The translations under genes and the position numbers were made by a program. Below, in pieces: positions 1 to 12,200 of a stretch of 64,000 nucleotides of DNA (its first letter is position 1; every line of letters starts with the position of its first letter). The notes below the pieces were generated by a model that saw only the letters and a program-made list of their open reading frames with translations, was not told where the DNA came from and ran no database searches. This stretch comes from Isoperla grammatica (lineage: Eukaryota > Arthropoda > Insecta > Plecoptera > Perlodidae), in contig OX246746.1 in NCBI GenBank assembly GCA_945910005.1, positions 25,753,075 through 25,817,074 on the forward strand, written 5' to 3'.

Positions 1-3000
1 AAACATTTGTGTTAACATTTCTTGAGGGCACACCCGCACACCGTTCAAAGATAACACCTATTTTGAACATAGTTATTATATTACAAGTGTTTATTTATGC
101 TGGGATATATTTTAAAAATCATTATCTTTTATAATATCTTTTGTTTTAAAAGTATATTTTAAAATTATATCATGACATAGAAACATTTGTAGTTAACCGC
201 GTGCAAAATCAGTTTCTATCATTAAGCAGTACTTGCAGTGAACTGGAAATAAACAAGTACGTTCGATAGTCGAGACGCAATATTTGCCGTGTGCCCGCTG
301 CAATAACAACATTTTAAAAAATGTTTTCGATTATGTTTTGTACTGGGTTTTAATAGATTTGAACAAAGTACATTTTGGCCACATTTATTTCGTTGTTGCT
401 TAGATGCAATACACGAAGCTGCCAGCTGCTCATGACGACTGGTGAAAATATTATTAATACATTTTAATAACCGATTGCTTTATTTTCCGGCACAATCGTT
501 ACTCTTTTTTGTGACCCCCTACATACATTACTCAACATACTGAATGATTAATTCATTGCATATTAACCTAGATTTAATTAACAATATTCATTGATTTTAT
601 TTGCATCGCTTCGTTGTATCAATTTGGGACTCTGCATAAACGTTATATGCATCAATTATTGAATCTACTCAGGGGAAAGTAGATCCTCGTCAACAATGGT
701 TCTCATTAGAATTTAGAACCCTCCGTTTTATAAGTTTTATAAGAATGATTTAATTAACTCATTTTTGCTTTAAGAGGGATAGATTCTCTTCGTATGAAAG
801 TCATACAAAATTAGCGTTGTTTGGTCATATCTCAAGAACGCCACACAGTGATACAACATTGCAAACGTGCAAAAATACTCTCAAATTGGTTGAGCACAGG
901 GCTGCCGCAGAAAATATGTTCAAATCCTTGTGAAAAGCAAAATCTCAGCAAATATCAGTGAAAAGTATAAAAATGTTAATTATAGGTGTAAACATGTTTT
1001 TAGTAAGTTTTAGCCATCATAACCTAAAAAATAGCATTTTATTAAATTTGCCTCGGCCTGCCTAATTAGACCAAAACACCTGTGGCTGCTGTTAATGGGC
1101 CTAGGCCCAGTCGTATTTGCGTGATTTTGCAGAAATAACAGTTTTAAGTTATGATGATGTTTATGATGATGACAGCAGAGCAGCTGTCGAAATATTAAGT
1201 GACGTGATGTTGAACAACATCGGATACATTTTTTACTGTGTAAGCCCTACAGTGTTTTTATTACATATTTTCCAGTTAACTAGTGTTTTTCATAGTTTAA
1301 AGTTGTCCTACTACATGATATTTTTAAGTAATTATTCAACAACTTTTGAACACATGCCTCTCTATTCATTCAAAAATACCATTGTAGAACTTCTGAAGAT
1401 GTTTTTAAGCATTTTAATTTGCACTTTTCTTGATGATTTTCATAATCTCACATCACAACATTGGCAAAGATATCCTAACATAGCAGCTGCCATTTTGAAT
1501 TTCTCTGCTAATGAAAAACTCTCATGAATAGTCGAATAGGCCTATCAAACCAAAAACTCGATCTTGAAAATGACACTAGTCCAAATATCGACTTCATTTC
1601 AATGCAATTGAGCACGTGGAGATTCAAATTTACAAAAAATTACAGTTAACAAAATATCCATCAAAACGGATAAAATCCGTGAAAATGGAAGGACGAAAGG
1701 CCTGGTTTAGTAGGAATTCAATACTGTATGAAAAATGTGTTAGTTTGTGGTAATGATAAGTGGCATTGTTAAAGTACATTTGAATTAACTTATTGCTTTA
1801 AATACTAAAAACAAACAAAACGTATTCATGTATTGAGCTCTTACGACACCAAATTGTACGTATTATTCACTTTTTCAATATTGTGTAGCGTTCTTGAGAT
1901 ATTACCAAAAACCGCTAATTTTGTGCGGCTTTCATACAAACAGTGTCCTTACCTCTTAATATTAAAGTGCAATGTGAACTGTAAAATATACAATGACATA
2001 CGTATTAAAAATGAACACAATTACAAAACATTAACAGTTGAGATCAGAAACTTTTGATTTCAATAAATCTTCCATCTACCTTCGTAAAAGGAGAAGGAAA
2101 CACGCAAGGCGCGATTCAAAGGCAGACGTTCAATGGGCACTGCTATTGCCAGGGCTTATCAAATGGTACATCTTCTTTTCTCATTGCTACAGTAATGAGC
2201 GAGCTTGTTAAGAGCATTTTATGACCACGTCTCACTCAAAGGCGAGTTCGCAACACAAAACACTTCTCAAAACTACAATAACTTAAAGTAAAAGCATGCT
2301 TTTTCATCAATTTTGTATAAAAAGTAATAAGATTGCCTCTCAAAACAAAGTGATACATATCCCCAAGTATGCTTGAATGGGGACAATAAAATTGAACATT
2401 CAACATAGTAGGTTGCTATGGTCAATATTTTGAACTTCAAAAAGCGATCAAAATGAAGGTGTTTGCTTAAAGAAATTGACAATAGCATAAGTCTACAGCA
2501 TTAAACAGTACAATAAAAAAGGGACTAAACATTAATTTGAATTTGAAATCATAAGTGACTCATTAATAATAACTCATTAATTCTTATATTATATGAGTAT
2601 ACATAATAAGTATTAAACAATTCCTAAGACAGTCAGGCGGCCACCAAAAAGCAGACGTCTGCCATGGAAAGTGGAACGGAAAGCCTCGCAAGTGAGAAAA
2701 AAGGTCAACCAGTAATGAAAACTCCAGTCCAACTAGAATTGTAGACGGCCTGTATTCTTACCACTTTCCATTGGTTAAGAAAACATGCGGGTACGTAGGC
2801 TATATATAAAACATAAAACAACAGGCCATACACTTTACTCAAAAATGGCATTTTGTTAATCATTGCTCCATGTTTTCGACAACATGAAATGCTTAGTGAG
2901 TAATTGACGGGATTCCTCTATAATAAAAGTGAAATATTATGATTTACCAACGTTGAGGCATAATATTGTGTTTTGAACATCTTCTGTTGTAAAGAAGTAA

Positions 3001-3640
3001 TGTGCAGGTTACTGTATTATTGCATCATTGGTAAACTTAAATCAATATAGGTATTTGAGAAACTCAACACATTTTGAGGTTACCTGGTTACTGGCCAGGT
3101 GAAAGGAACACTTCATACACTTCACCGGACTCGCAAGAGAATGGATAGAATATGCCACCACTGTTTGTTTATCTTGCAACACGGTTTCTTTGTTGTTGGG
3201 TACAATTTGTCTTTAGTCATACCACAAAACGATATGAACCGACATTTCGGTTCTAGCAATAGTCAATACGTGTTCAAATCGAACATTCTCTAAACACATT
3301 TATAACTGAACAACTTTAAACTGCCAAAGCTCCTCCTCTATACATTGCTTCATCCATTAGTAAATGCTCAAGTCAAAACGTGAATTTCAATAAGAGGAAT
3401 GTCCACGACCACCTAGCCAGGCAAGTAGATGTAGAAAATCCAGTCAGTTTGCCAGAGGATGGTCCTCACAGAATCAGTTCGGCTTCGGAAACACATGTCA
3501 ACCCAACAAAAGGCACAGAATGGGAAGATGCCCTCAACTATACAATATGTATCAGATTTGAGGAGCTTTAGGGTTTTAGCACATCCAGTTACTAAAGGCA
3601 CCAAGAGATTGCATAAATTTGTTTCGTTTTACACACGATC
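1..3640. other. AT-rich DNA without a recognisable gene
   Basis: I see no supported gene here. Short open frames (for example 1117-1527 and 1833-2057 on the plus strand) lack recognisable domains, splice context or biased composition. The only structure noted is a diverged inverted repeat: 792-841 reads as the reverse complement of 1888-1937, both containing a core like AATTAGCG and TATCTCAAGAACGC. If the host gene's transcript extends beyond 5025, its 3' UTR would run into this stretch. Confidence 0.5.
792..1937. repeat. Diverged inverted repeat, about 50-bp arms
   Basis: The arm at 792-841 (starting GTATGAAAG and ending CTCAAGAACG) matches the reverse complement of 1888-1937, with several mismatches. 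The arms are about 1 kb apart and enclose no recognisable coding sequence. This may be the remnant of a TIR element, but no target duplication was found. Confidence 0.4.
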
Positions 3641-3648
3641 CTTCGACA

Positions 3649-5061
3649 CTGGTCCGAGCAGCGTCACTGCCGATAAGTGTCTATGCTTGGGCCTATTGCG
3701 CGATGGTCCGAGCCGTGTCACTGGCGATAGTGTCTATGCTTGGGCCTATTGCGCGATGGTCCGAGCTGTGTCACTGTCTATGCTTGGGCCTATTGCGCGA
3801 TGGTCCGAGCCGTGTCACTGGCGATAGTGTCTATGCTTGGGCCTATTGCGCGATCTTCCGAGCCGTGTCACTGCCGATAGTGTCTATGCTCGGGCCTATT
3901 GCGCGATGGTCCGAGCCGTGTCACTGCCGATACTGTCTATGCTCGGGCCTATTGCGCGATGGTCCGAGCCGTGCCACTGCCGATACTGTCTATGCTTGGG
4001 CCTATTGCGCGATGGTACGAGCCGTGCCACTGCCGATACTGTCTATGCTTGGGCCTATTACGCGATGGTCCGAGCCGTGTCACTGCCGATACTGTCTATG
4101 CTCGGGCCTATTGCGCGATGGTCCGAGCCGTGTCACTGCCGATAGTGTCTATGCTCGGGCCTATTGCACGATGGTCCGAGCCGTGTCACTGCCGATAGTG
4201 TCTATGCTTGGGCCTATTGCGCGATGGTCCGAGCCGTGCCACTGCCGATAGTGTCTATGCTCGGGCCTATTGCACGATGGTCCGAGCCGTGTCACTGCCG
4301 ATAGTGTCTATGCTTGGGCCTATTGCGCGATGGTCCGAGCCGTGTCACTGGTGATAGTGTCTATGCTTAGGCCTATTGCGCGATGGTCCGAGCTGTGTCA
4401 CTGTCTATGCTTGGGCCTATTGCGCGATGGTCCGAGCCGTGTCACTGCCGATAGTGTCTATGCTTGGGCCTATTGCGCGATGGTCCGAGCCGTGCCACTG
4501 CCGATAGTGTCTATGCTCGGGCCTATTGCACGATGGTCCGAGCCGTGCCACTGCCGATACTGTCTATGCTCGGGCCTATTGCGCGATGGTCCGAGCCGTG
4601 TCACTGCCGATACTGTCTATGCTCGGGCCTATTGCACGATGGTCCGAGCCGTGTCACTGCCGATAGTGTCTATGCTTGGGCCTATTGCGCGATGGTCCGA
4701 GCCGTGCCACTGCCGATAGTGTCTATGCTCGGGCCTATTGCACGATGGTCCGAACCGTGTCACTGCCGATAGTGTCTATGCTTGGGCCTATTGCGCGATG
4801 GTCCGAGCCGTGCCACTGCCGATACTGTCTATGCTCGGGCCTATTGCACGATGGTACGAGTCGTATCACTGCCGATAGTGTCTATGCTCGGGCCTATTGC
4901 ACGATGGTACGAGTCGTATCACTGCCGATAGTGTCTATGCTCGGGCCTATTGCACGATGGTCCGAGCCGTGTCACTGCCGATACTGTCTATGCTCGGGCC
5001 TATTGCACGATGGTCCGAGCCGTGTCACTGCCGATACTGTCTATGCTTGGGCCTATTGCGC
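3649..5061. repeat. 53-bp tandem repeat (minisatellite) array, about 26-27 units
   Basis: A 53-bp unit, recognisable by the words TCTATGCT(C/T)GGGCCTATTG and GATGGTCCGAGCCGTG, repeats head to tail from about 3649 to 5061. Variants differ at a few fixed positions (GCGCGATGG/GCACGATGG, GTGTCACT/GTGCCACT, GATAGTG/GATACTG). Two units, near 3765-3785 and 4390-4410, lack the GCCGATAGT segment, so the unit is about 44 bp there. Because 53 is not a multiple of 3, every frame is cycled and long meaningless open frames appear on the plus strand. The right edge forms the 3' end of the host gene's last exon. Confidence 0.95.
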
Positions 5062-6229
5062 GGCACCCTCGTCCGATGATCGAAGGTCTGCGCGACGTTG
5101 AAGATCATGGGCGGAGTGACGAGCCGCGTGATGGGTTGGGGAGCACGGAACGACATCGGACCAACAGTGGAGGCGTCGTACGGTACGCTCTCTTCTGCCG
5201 TACCGTACGCCGGCTGGGTCGGGTTGCCGTCGTAGGCAGCCCCGTACGCCGTACTCTCCTCCACACACTGCATGTTATACATCATGTTGTTCGTCACGAT
5301 GTTGTTTGTCACGATGTTGTTGGTCACGAACGGCAACGCGAGTTCTCCCCCCGCCAGGGAGGAACCGAAAGCTCCGACCGGTACCGTGTACTGCAGCCGA
5401 TCCTCCGGAGCCGAACTCGCGGGAATGTACGTCAGATTATCGACGTCTTCTACGGGCCGAGGGCTGTAGGACACCAGGACCGACTGCGGAGAAGCGTAGG
5501 ACAGTCCACGGTCCTCCGTTTCCACCACGAACGTAGGATCGAAGACCACTCTCATGGGGGAGTGTGCGGAAGGTGGCCCACTGGGGCAGCGGACTTGTAC
5601 CAGACAGTGACCGGGGGCGATGGGGGGTGACGGAGGAGCCCCTCCACCGATCACCGGTATCCCGTGCAGCTGTGGCGGAGGATGTGTAAAAGGTTTCGGC
5701 GGCGGAGTGCTGATGGGAGGTGGCTTGAAGAAAGAACCGGTATTTGCAACGACGGGGATTTTATTACCTTGTTCAGAAACGTTCGATTGAGCCTGGTTTG
5801 GTGGTATTGCACTAGATTTGATCTGCGACAAGGGGAATTTCAGAGGTATTGCGATCATATGAGGCCGCTGCATCCCAGGTAAGTTGTACTGAGTGTACGG
5901 GGGAGGGGGCGGGGGCGTCGCTACATTAGGCTGGGGTTCTTCCACCCTATACTCTAATGGAGAACTAAACGGAGCGGTTTGTCTTGGCACTAGAGCTTTC
6001 AACTGTTCTTGGACGTGTTTATGGCCCAGAGCATGGATGAGACTTTGGTGACTACGTCTCGGAGGTGTTGTGCCGAGCGTTGGTAGGAGAGCTGCCAACT
6101 GATTCGGAGGCTCGACAAACTGAGTTGGTTGAGATTGAGGTGATGACAGATCCTGAGGCATGTCGACTGGAGGCAGTGGTACCACCATCGGTTGGTGATT
6201 CACGGCGATGGGTTCAGGTACAGCTGGAA
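5025..6229 (-). CDS. Host gene exon 10 (last, Pro-rich C-terminus)
   Basis: The acceptor AG is at 6231-6230 (AAATTCAG then TTCCAGC). The two first bases complete a codon begun by exon 9. An alternative AG at 6248-6247 would put the frame out of phase. The exon encodes about 401 residues rich in Pro, with proline runs and a short triple repeat of the type VTNNI. The final ten or so codons and the TGA stop at 5027-5025 lie inside the first unit of the 53-bp array, so the array forms the C-terminus and the start of the 3' UTR. Confidence 0.8.
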
Positions 6230-9200
6230 CTGAATTTAACATTACCTAGTAGGTGAAAGAAAGGCAATGGAAATCTGAATAACTTTGTCGTAAAAAAAAT
6301 GTGGCGATACCTACTTTGCTGTAGGCCTACCATCCTTTGTAAACGTGAAAAGCCAATTGTCTGAACAAACTTTATGCCCTATTTTATGCATTTATGGGAT
6401 AAAATCGTGTACATACTGTAGCTATATCTAAAGAGCAATGCATTGTGAGTGTTTTAACATACACATGGATGTTGTAGCTTGAATACATATATTAGGGATG
6501 TGCGAGTAGCACTTTACCAAATCGAGTCGAGTTCGAGTAGTAAATAACTCACGAGTTTCGAGTAGTGCCTGAATATAATAAAAAGATACAGGAAAGGAAT
6601 AACTATCGGTAGAGGACTAGAGAGAATGGAGTACATGTGTGAGAGGGAAAGAAGGATAGGAGCCAACAGCTTACCTGAAACCATTTGGCAGGCTGCGTAG
6701 CGTAGATGACACAAAACAAAACAAAAAACACAACACAAAAACTTCTGGACGTTTCGACGCTTCGGTCTTGGTCACCAGAAGGAGAATGCTTAAACTAAAA
6801 CTATTTACAGTATATACAATGGTTGAACACCAGTGCTGTTGGGGGTGGGGTAAGGAAGGCGGTGGGAGGCGGGGCTACCTGATGTTGAGATTGGGAGGGT
6901 CTCGGGACAGGGTTACCGCGATATGGGCTTGTTCCCACCGTCTGAGGTCACTGGCGAGACAGCTTCTAGGCAGGGCCTTGATGACTTTGGTGTTAAAGCA
7001 GCTCTCAGTTCCAAGATTGTGTGACATAGCATGTCTCGCCACAGGTTTTTCTTCATCTTGCAGTGTGATGGACTGCCTGTGTCCTGTCATCCTCTGACTC
7101 AGGTGGTTAGAAGTCAGGCCCACATACTCGGTCGGCCGGGCAGTGCTTGCAGTCCAGTTGGTATACCACATTCTAAGCTGTTGGCTCCTATCCTTCTTTC
7201 CCTCTCACACATATATATATATATATATATATAGGAAATATAGAACAGGCCTAAAGGCTAGTACATGTGTGAGAGGGAAAGAAGGATAGGAGCCAACAGC
7301 TTACCTGAAACCATTTGGCAGGCTGCGTAGCGTAGATGACACAAAACAAAACAAAAAACACAACACAAAAACTTCTGGACGTTTCGACGCTTCGGTCTTG
7401 GTCACCAGAAGGAGAATGCTTAAACTAAAACTATTTACAGTATATACAATGGTTGAACACCAGTGCTGTTGGGGGTGGGGTAAGGAAGGCGGTGGGGGGC
7501 GGGGCTACCTGATGTTGAGATTGGGAGGGTCTCGGGACAGGGTTACCACGATATGGGCTTGTTCCCACCGTCTGAGGTCACTGGCGAGACAGCTTCTAGG
7601 CAGGGCCTTGATGACTTTGGTGTTAAAGCAGCTCTCAAGTCCAAGATTGTGTGACATAGCATGTCTCGCCAAAGTTTTTTCTTCATCTTGCAGTGTGATG
7701 GACTGCCTGTGTCCTGTCATCCTCTGACTCAGGTGGTTAGTAGTCAGGCCCACATACTCGGCCGGGCAGTGCTTGCAGTCCAGTTGGTATACCACATTCT
7801 CTGTCTCGCATGTATTGTGCCCTCGAATGGGGTATATGACGCCCGTGGCCCGAGCAGTGAAGTTGGTGGCAGGAGGATTCATTCTGCAAGTCTTGCATCT
7901 AGGTCTCTGGCAAGGATAGGATCCTGCCGGCTGGATAACCTCCCTCTCGGTGTTGGTTGAGGGGTCTCTGTTGACAAGCACGTTGCCCAGATTGGGGGGA
8001 CGCTTGAAAGTGACTCTGGGTATTGACGCCGCTAGGTTCTTCGTCTTGGGAGAGGCTCTAAGTATTTCTACGGCCCTCTTGATGACGCCATTGAGAGCAC
8101 TTAGGCCTGGGTACCATTGTGTAATGAGAGGGATTATGTTGTTGTTGACTTGGGGCTCGTTCACTTGTGCCGGTCTGGTCCTACTCATTCTCTGCCGGAC
8201 TTGGTCACGTTGGTAACCTCGGTTGACGAACGCCGTAGTGATTTTATCACAGTACGCAGCCAAGTCCTTTGGGTCTGAGCAAATTCTTTGGCCACGCACG
8301 GCCAGAGAATAGGGCAGAGCACTTTTAGTGTAAGTGGGATGACAACTGTCTTGGTGCAGGTACTGTAGGCTGTTGGTCGGTTTAAAGTGGACCTTGGTGC
8401 TGATTAGACCAGCATTGAGGGTGATGTCTACGTCCATGAACGTCACTTGATGTGGGGAAGTATGCCATGTGAACTTCAGTGGCAATGTGATGTTGAGGTC
8501 ACTGAGGAACACCTCCAGTTTGTCAGCCCCATGAGTCCAAATTAGGAAGATATCGTCAATGAAACGTAACCAGCACAGGGGGAGAAGGGCTCGTTTACCG
8601 AGGAAGTCTGTTTCCACTTTTCCCATAAACAGGTTAGCGTACGATGGGGCCATACGAGTGCCCATCGCGGTACCACTAATCTGTAGATAGTGCCGGTCCA
8701 TGAACCGGAAGTTGTTCATTTCGAGCACCCTTAACGCCAGTTGTACCAGGAACTGGGTGCTCGGTTTGGTCCCGGGTGGCCGTTTGTCAAGGTAATGCTC
8801 CATAGCCCTCAGTCCCCCCGTGGTGGGGATGTTGGTGTAGAGCGACGTAACGTCCACTGTGGCCATGATGGTGTTTGCCGGGAGTGGAGTATCAATCGTT
8901 CGGAGCTTTTCGAGAAAATCGAAGGTATCTTTAATGTGTGACTCCAGTTGGCTGACAAAGGGTTGAAGGTGATGGTCCACAAAAGCGGCGTCAATACCCA
9001 GAGTCACTTTCAAGCGTCCCCCCAATCTGGGCAACGTGCTTGTCAACAGAGACCCCTCAACCAACACCGAGAGGGAGGTTATCCAGCCGGCAGGATCCTA
9101 TCCTTGCCAGAGACCTAGATGCAAGACTTGCAGAATGAATCCTCCTGCCACCAACTTCACTGCTCGGGCCACGGGCGTCATATACCCCATTCGAGGGCAC

Positions 9201-12200
9201 AATACATGCGAGACAGAGAATGTGGTATACCAACTGGACTGCAAGCACTGCCCGGCCGAGTATGTGGGCCTGACTACTAACCACCTGAGTCAGAGGATGA
9301 CAGGACACAGGCAGTCCATCACACTGCAAGATGAAGAAAAACCTGTGGCGAGACATGCTATGTCACACAATCTTAGACTTGAGAGCTGCTTTAACACCAA
9401 AGTCATCAAGGCCCTGCCTAGAAGCTGTCTCGCCAGTGACCTCAGACGGTGGGAACAAGCCCATATCGCGGTAACCCTGTCCCGAGACCCTCCCAATCTC
9501 AACATCAGGTAGCCCCGCCTCCCACCGCCTTCCTTACCCCACCCCCAACAGCACTGGTGTTCAACCATTGTATATACTGTAAATAGTTTTAGTTTAAGCA
9601 TTCTCCTTCTGGTGACCAAGACCGAAGCGTCGAAACGTCCAGAAGTTTTTGTGTTGTGTTTTTTGTTTTGTTTTGTGTCATCTACGCTACGCAGCCTGCC
9701 AAATGGTTTCAGGTAAGCTGTTGGCTCCTATCCTTCTTTCCCTCTCACACATATATATATATATATACCTATGTATGAAAAACGGTTTGCTCTAAAAATC
9801 TAGGGTTAAGTGATTTGTAAACTAGATACATGTAGTAGTCCTGCCTAATCCATGTGCAAAATATAAAAAAATCTATCAGCCTGATTTCCTGATTGATTTT
9901 AGTTGGAATTACTTAAGTGAAGATGCTCACCAATAGCAGGTTCTTCTACCTCTCGTGGGACTTTGATTCTCTTCAAAATCTTTTTCCACATGTACCCTTC
10001 AGGTGGTGGTGTCCACACCAACAACCTCAAGGACGCAGGTGGTTCGTAGTCGGGCGGAGGTGGTGGGGGCAGTGGAGGGGGAGGCGGAGTTTGTACCTTC
10101 TTCTCGCTGACCTCACTTGTAGTCTTACGTATCACTTGCACCTACGAGATGGGAAACAGAAGAATCTCGATATTATCACACAGACAACTACAAGATAACA
10201 AGCTAGAAATGGAATTAGGAGAGGGACATGACTATACAATAAATTAACATATGTACTTGCGCTGTCTTCTCTATGGCCAAGAACACATACACTAACTATA
10301 GATTGAAATTAAGGTTAGTAATTAGTAGGGACTGTAGTAAATACTATGTAGTGATGAAGTACAAATTATTTAAGTTCAAGAACAAAAAATATTGATCAAC
10401 ATCAAAACTTAATACCTACTATGCTTACGGCAACCTCAATGCCAGTGCCCACAAAGCAGAGCAGGCCTAGATGTGCTTGTGTGCTTTTGAACTATTTTTG
10501 GATTCGGTTACCCGGTTAGCAACTGGACTGACCCATGTCATCTGTAATATAGCCTATACTGTATATTCTAGTCAAATAGGCTATATGAAAGAATGACTAT
10601 TAACCTAACTTTTTCCAAGAAAAAGGTTATTCTGTCTTAGTCTTGTACATTAGTTATCTCATATCTCCTTCAAATAGTTTGCGACATTCAATAGCCTACC
10701 GCTACAGCAGCTAGCCCGACTCACCACGGCAGTTTTTCTCACTCTTTTTCCCTCTCTAAGATTGCTGGCATACATCTGCAGGCCTACTGCAGAATCCCAC
10801 ACTGTTGCATACTGGACAATTCATTTTTGTCATCGGAGAATAAAACAAAAAAAAAAGGTATAACTAGGCACTAAGTGAGCAGCTGGTTACCCACCAGCAT
10901 CCATTACCATTAGGCATGGAAGGCATCCATTAGGTTCAACATTATAAATTGAAATACAAATTTGTTTTTTTAATTTTACATTTACCTTTATTGCAACATA
11001 ATAATGTCGTGATACGATATCGGTGACATAACGCCCATAACGATATTGAAAAACTTTAAAATAACAAGACTTAACACAATTTGCATGGTAGTTCGCAGGT
11101 ATAGCTGATAGAGATACCATACTTTCAGTGGGACTACTCTTGTGTACACGTGAGGAAACCCTGTTTTCAGCTCACTAGAAGTTCTTTGTTGTACATTCTA
11201 CTTTGGCTAGTGGCACAACAGGGTGAGATAAGCGAGAACAAATTATCAAGAACAAGTTATTTGTTACTATAAACCATTGAACTTTATTTTTAAGAGTCTG
11301 GTCCAGAAGTTTTAGTCCAAACTCAAAGAAATACACATTAGTTTTTATTTGTGAAAAAAAGTATTGTGGGGAAGACTAGATGGGACAAGATAAGGAATGA
11401 CGACAAAAGAAACCAACTAGGCGTAAGGAATTTATTGGAGCGTATTGGAGAGAGAAGACTGAAATGGTTCGGCCATGTCAAGAGAATGGAAAGAGAAAGA
11501 TTGCCGAGGAGAATGCTAGAACCGGAGATTCCGGGTAGAAGAACGAGAGGAAGACCACGACAAAGATGGCACGACAAAGTGAGGAAGGATGTGGAAATGC
11601 GAGGAGGGGACTGGAATGTATTTGAGGGGGAAGAGTGGTGGCAGGATAGAAGAAGATGGAGAGGCTTATCTTCAATGCCGACCCAACGCGGAGTTGGACG
11701 TGGCAACAGATGATGATGATGATTTGTGAAAACATGCCTGGCCCAACATATGCTCAGCATAAAATCAAGTCTATATATAAGGTAGTCAGTTGTTTTGTTG
11801 TGTAGGTTTTCACAATAAAGATCTTGCATTACCTTTATTTTCTGCTTTTTCTTATGTAGTTTCTTCTCTTTCTTCCGTGCTCCCGGGTCGTATGGAGGGG
11901 AAGAGGGCAACTCCTCTCCTGCGGATGGGGAGGTACCTTCTCCTGGCAGAACATCATCAGCAAACCTCACAGTTTTTGGAGCCTTCTTCACACCAATTTC
12001 CACTGGTTCGTCGCTACAGAAGAACAAAGAACAAAAAACAAAACAATGATAATTTATTTGTTCTGTTCTTTGAGCACAATATGAAGTAGGGCCTACATAG
12101 TAACCAAGTCAACAATTTAGAACACTTGAAAAACAACAATAGAGTTCAGTTAATCCAGGCCATAGTAAACAGAGATGATGGTTATTAACTGCATTACGTA

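Larger units (their letters stand above)
7261..9760 (-). mobile_element. Penelope-like retroelement, copy B, with inverted 3'-end duplication
   Basis: The terminal sequence GTACATGTGTGAGAGGG at 7261 reappears as its reverse complement near 9713-9752, again followed by an (AT)n run. On the minus strand the element carries the 3' UTR, the GIY-YIG endonuclease and most of the reverse transcriptase. At about 8990-9003 the reverse transcriptase is cut off and joined to a second copy of the element's 3' end in the opposite orientation (about 9000-9760, plus strand). The result is an inverted repeat with arms of about 750 bp. The few differences between the arms suggest a recent insertion. Confidence 0.9.
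6230..9930 (-). other. Host gene intron 9, filled by a Penelope-like element
   Basis: The donor GT is at 9930-9929 (TATTG/GTGAGC) and the acceptor is at 6231-6230. About 3.1 kb of this 3.7-kb intron is Penelope-like retroelement sequence (6631-9760). The stretch 6485-6560 begins TAGGGATGTGCGAGTA and repeats the word CGAGT, like the end of a hAT-type MITE, but no matching right end was found. Confidence 0.75.

Noticed and set aside
1117..1527. 136-codon plus-strand frame with acidic start
   Set aside because: No domain, splice context or recognisable homology; AT-rich and hydrophobic by composition.
3459..5079. Long overlapping plus-strand open frames of MGLLRDGPSR type
   Set aside because: They are translations of the 53-bp repeat in rotating frames, with no start context or codon bias.
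8741..8941. Plus-strand short frames within the Penelope-like element
   Set aside because: They are antisense to the reverse transcriptase.
11338..12027. Whole 229-codon minus-strand frame as one gene
   Set aside because: Only 11833-12013 is exonic. The rest continues past a good donor into antisense LINE sequence.
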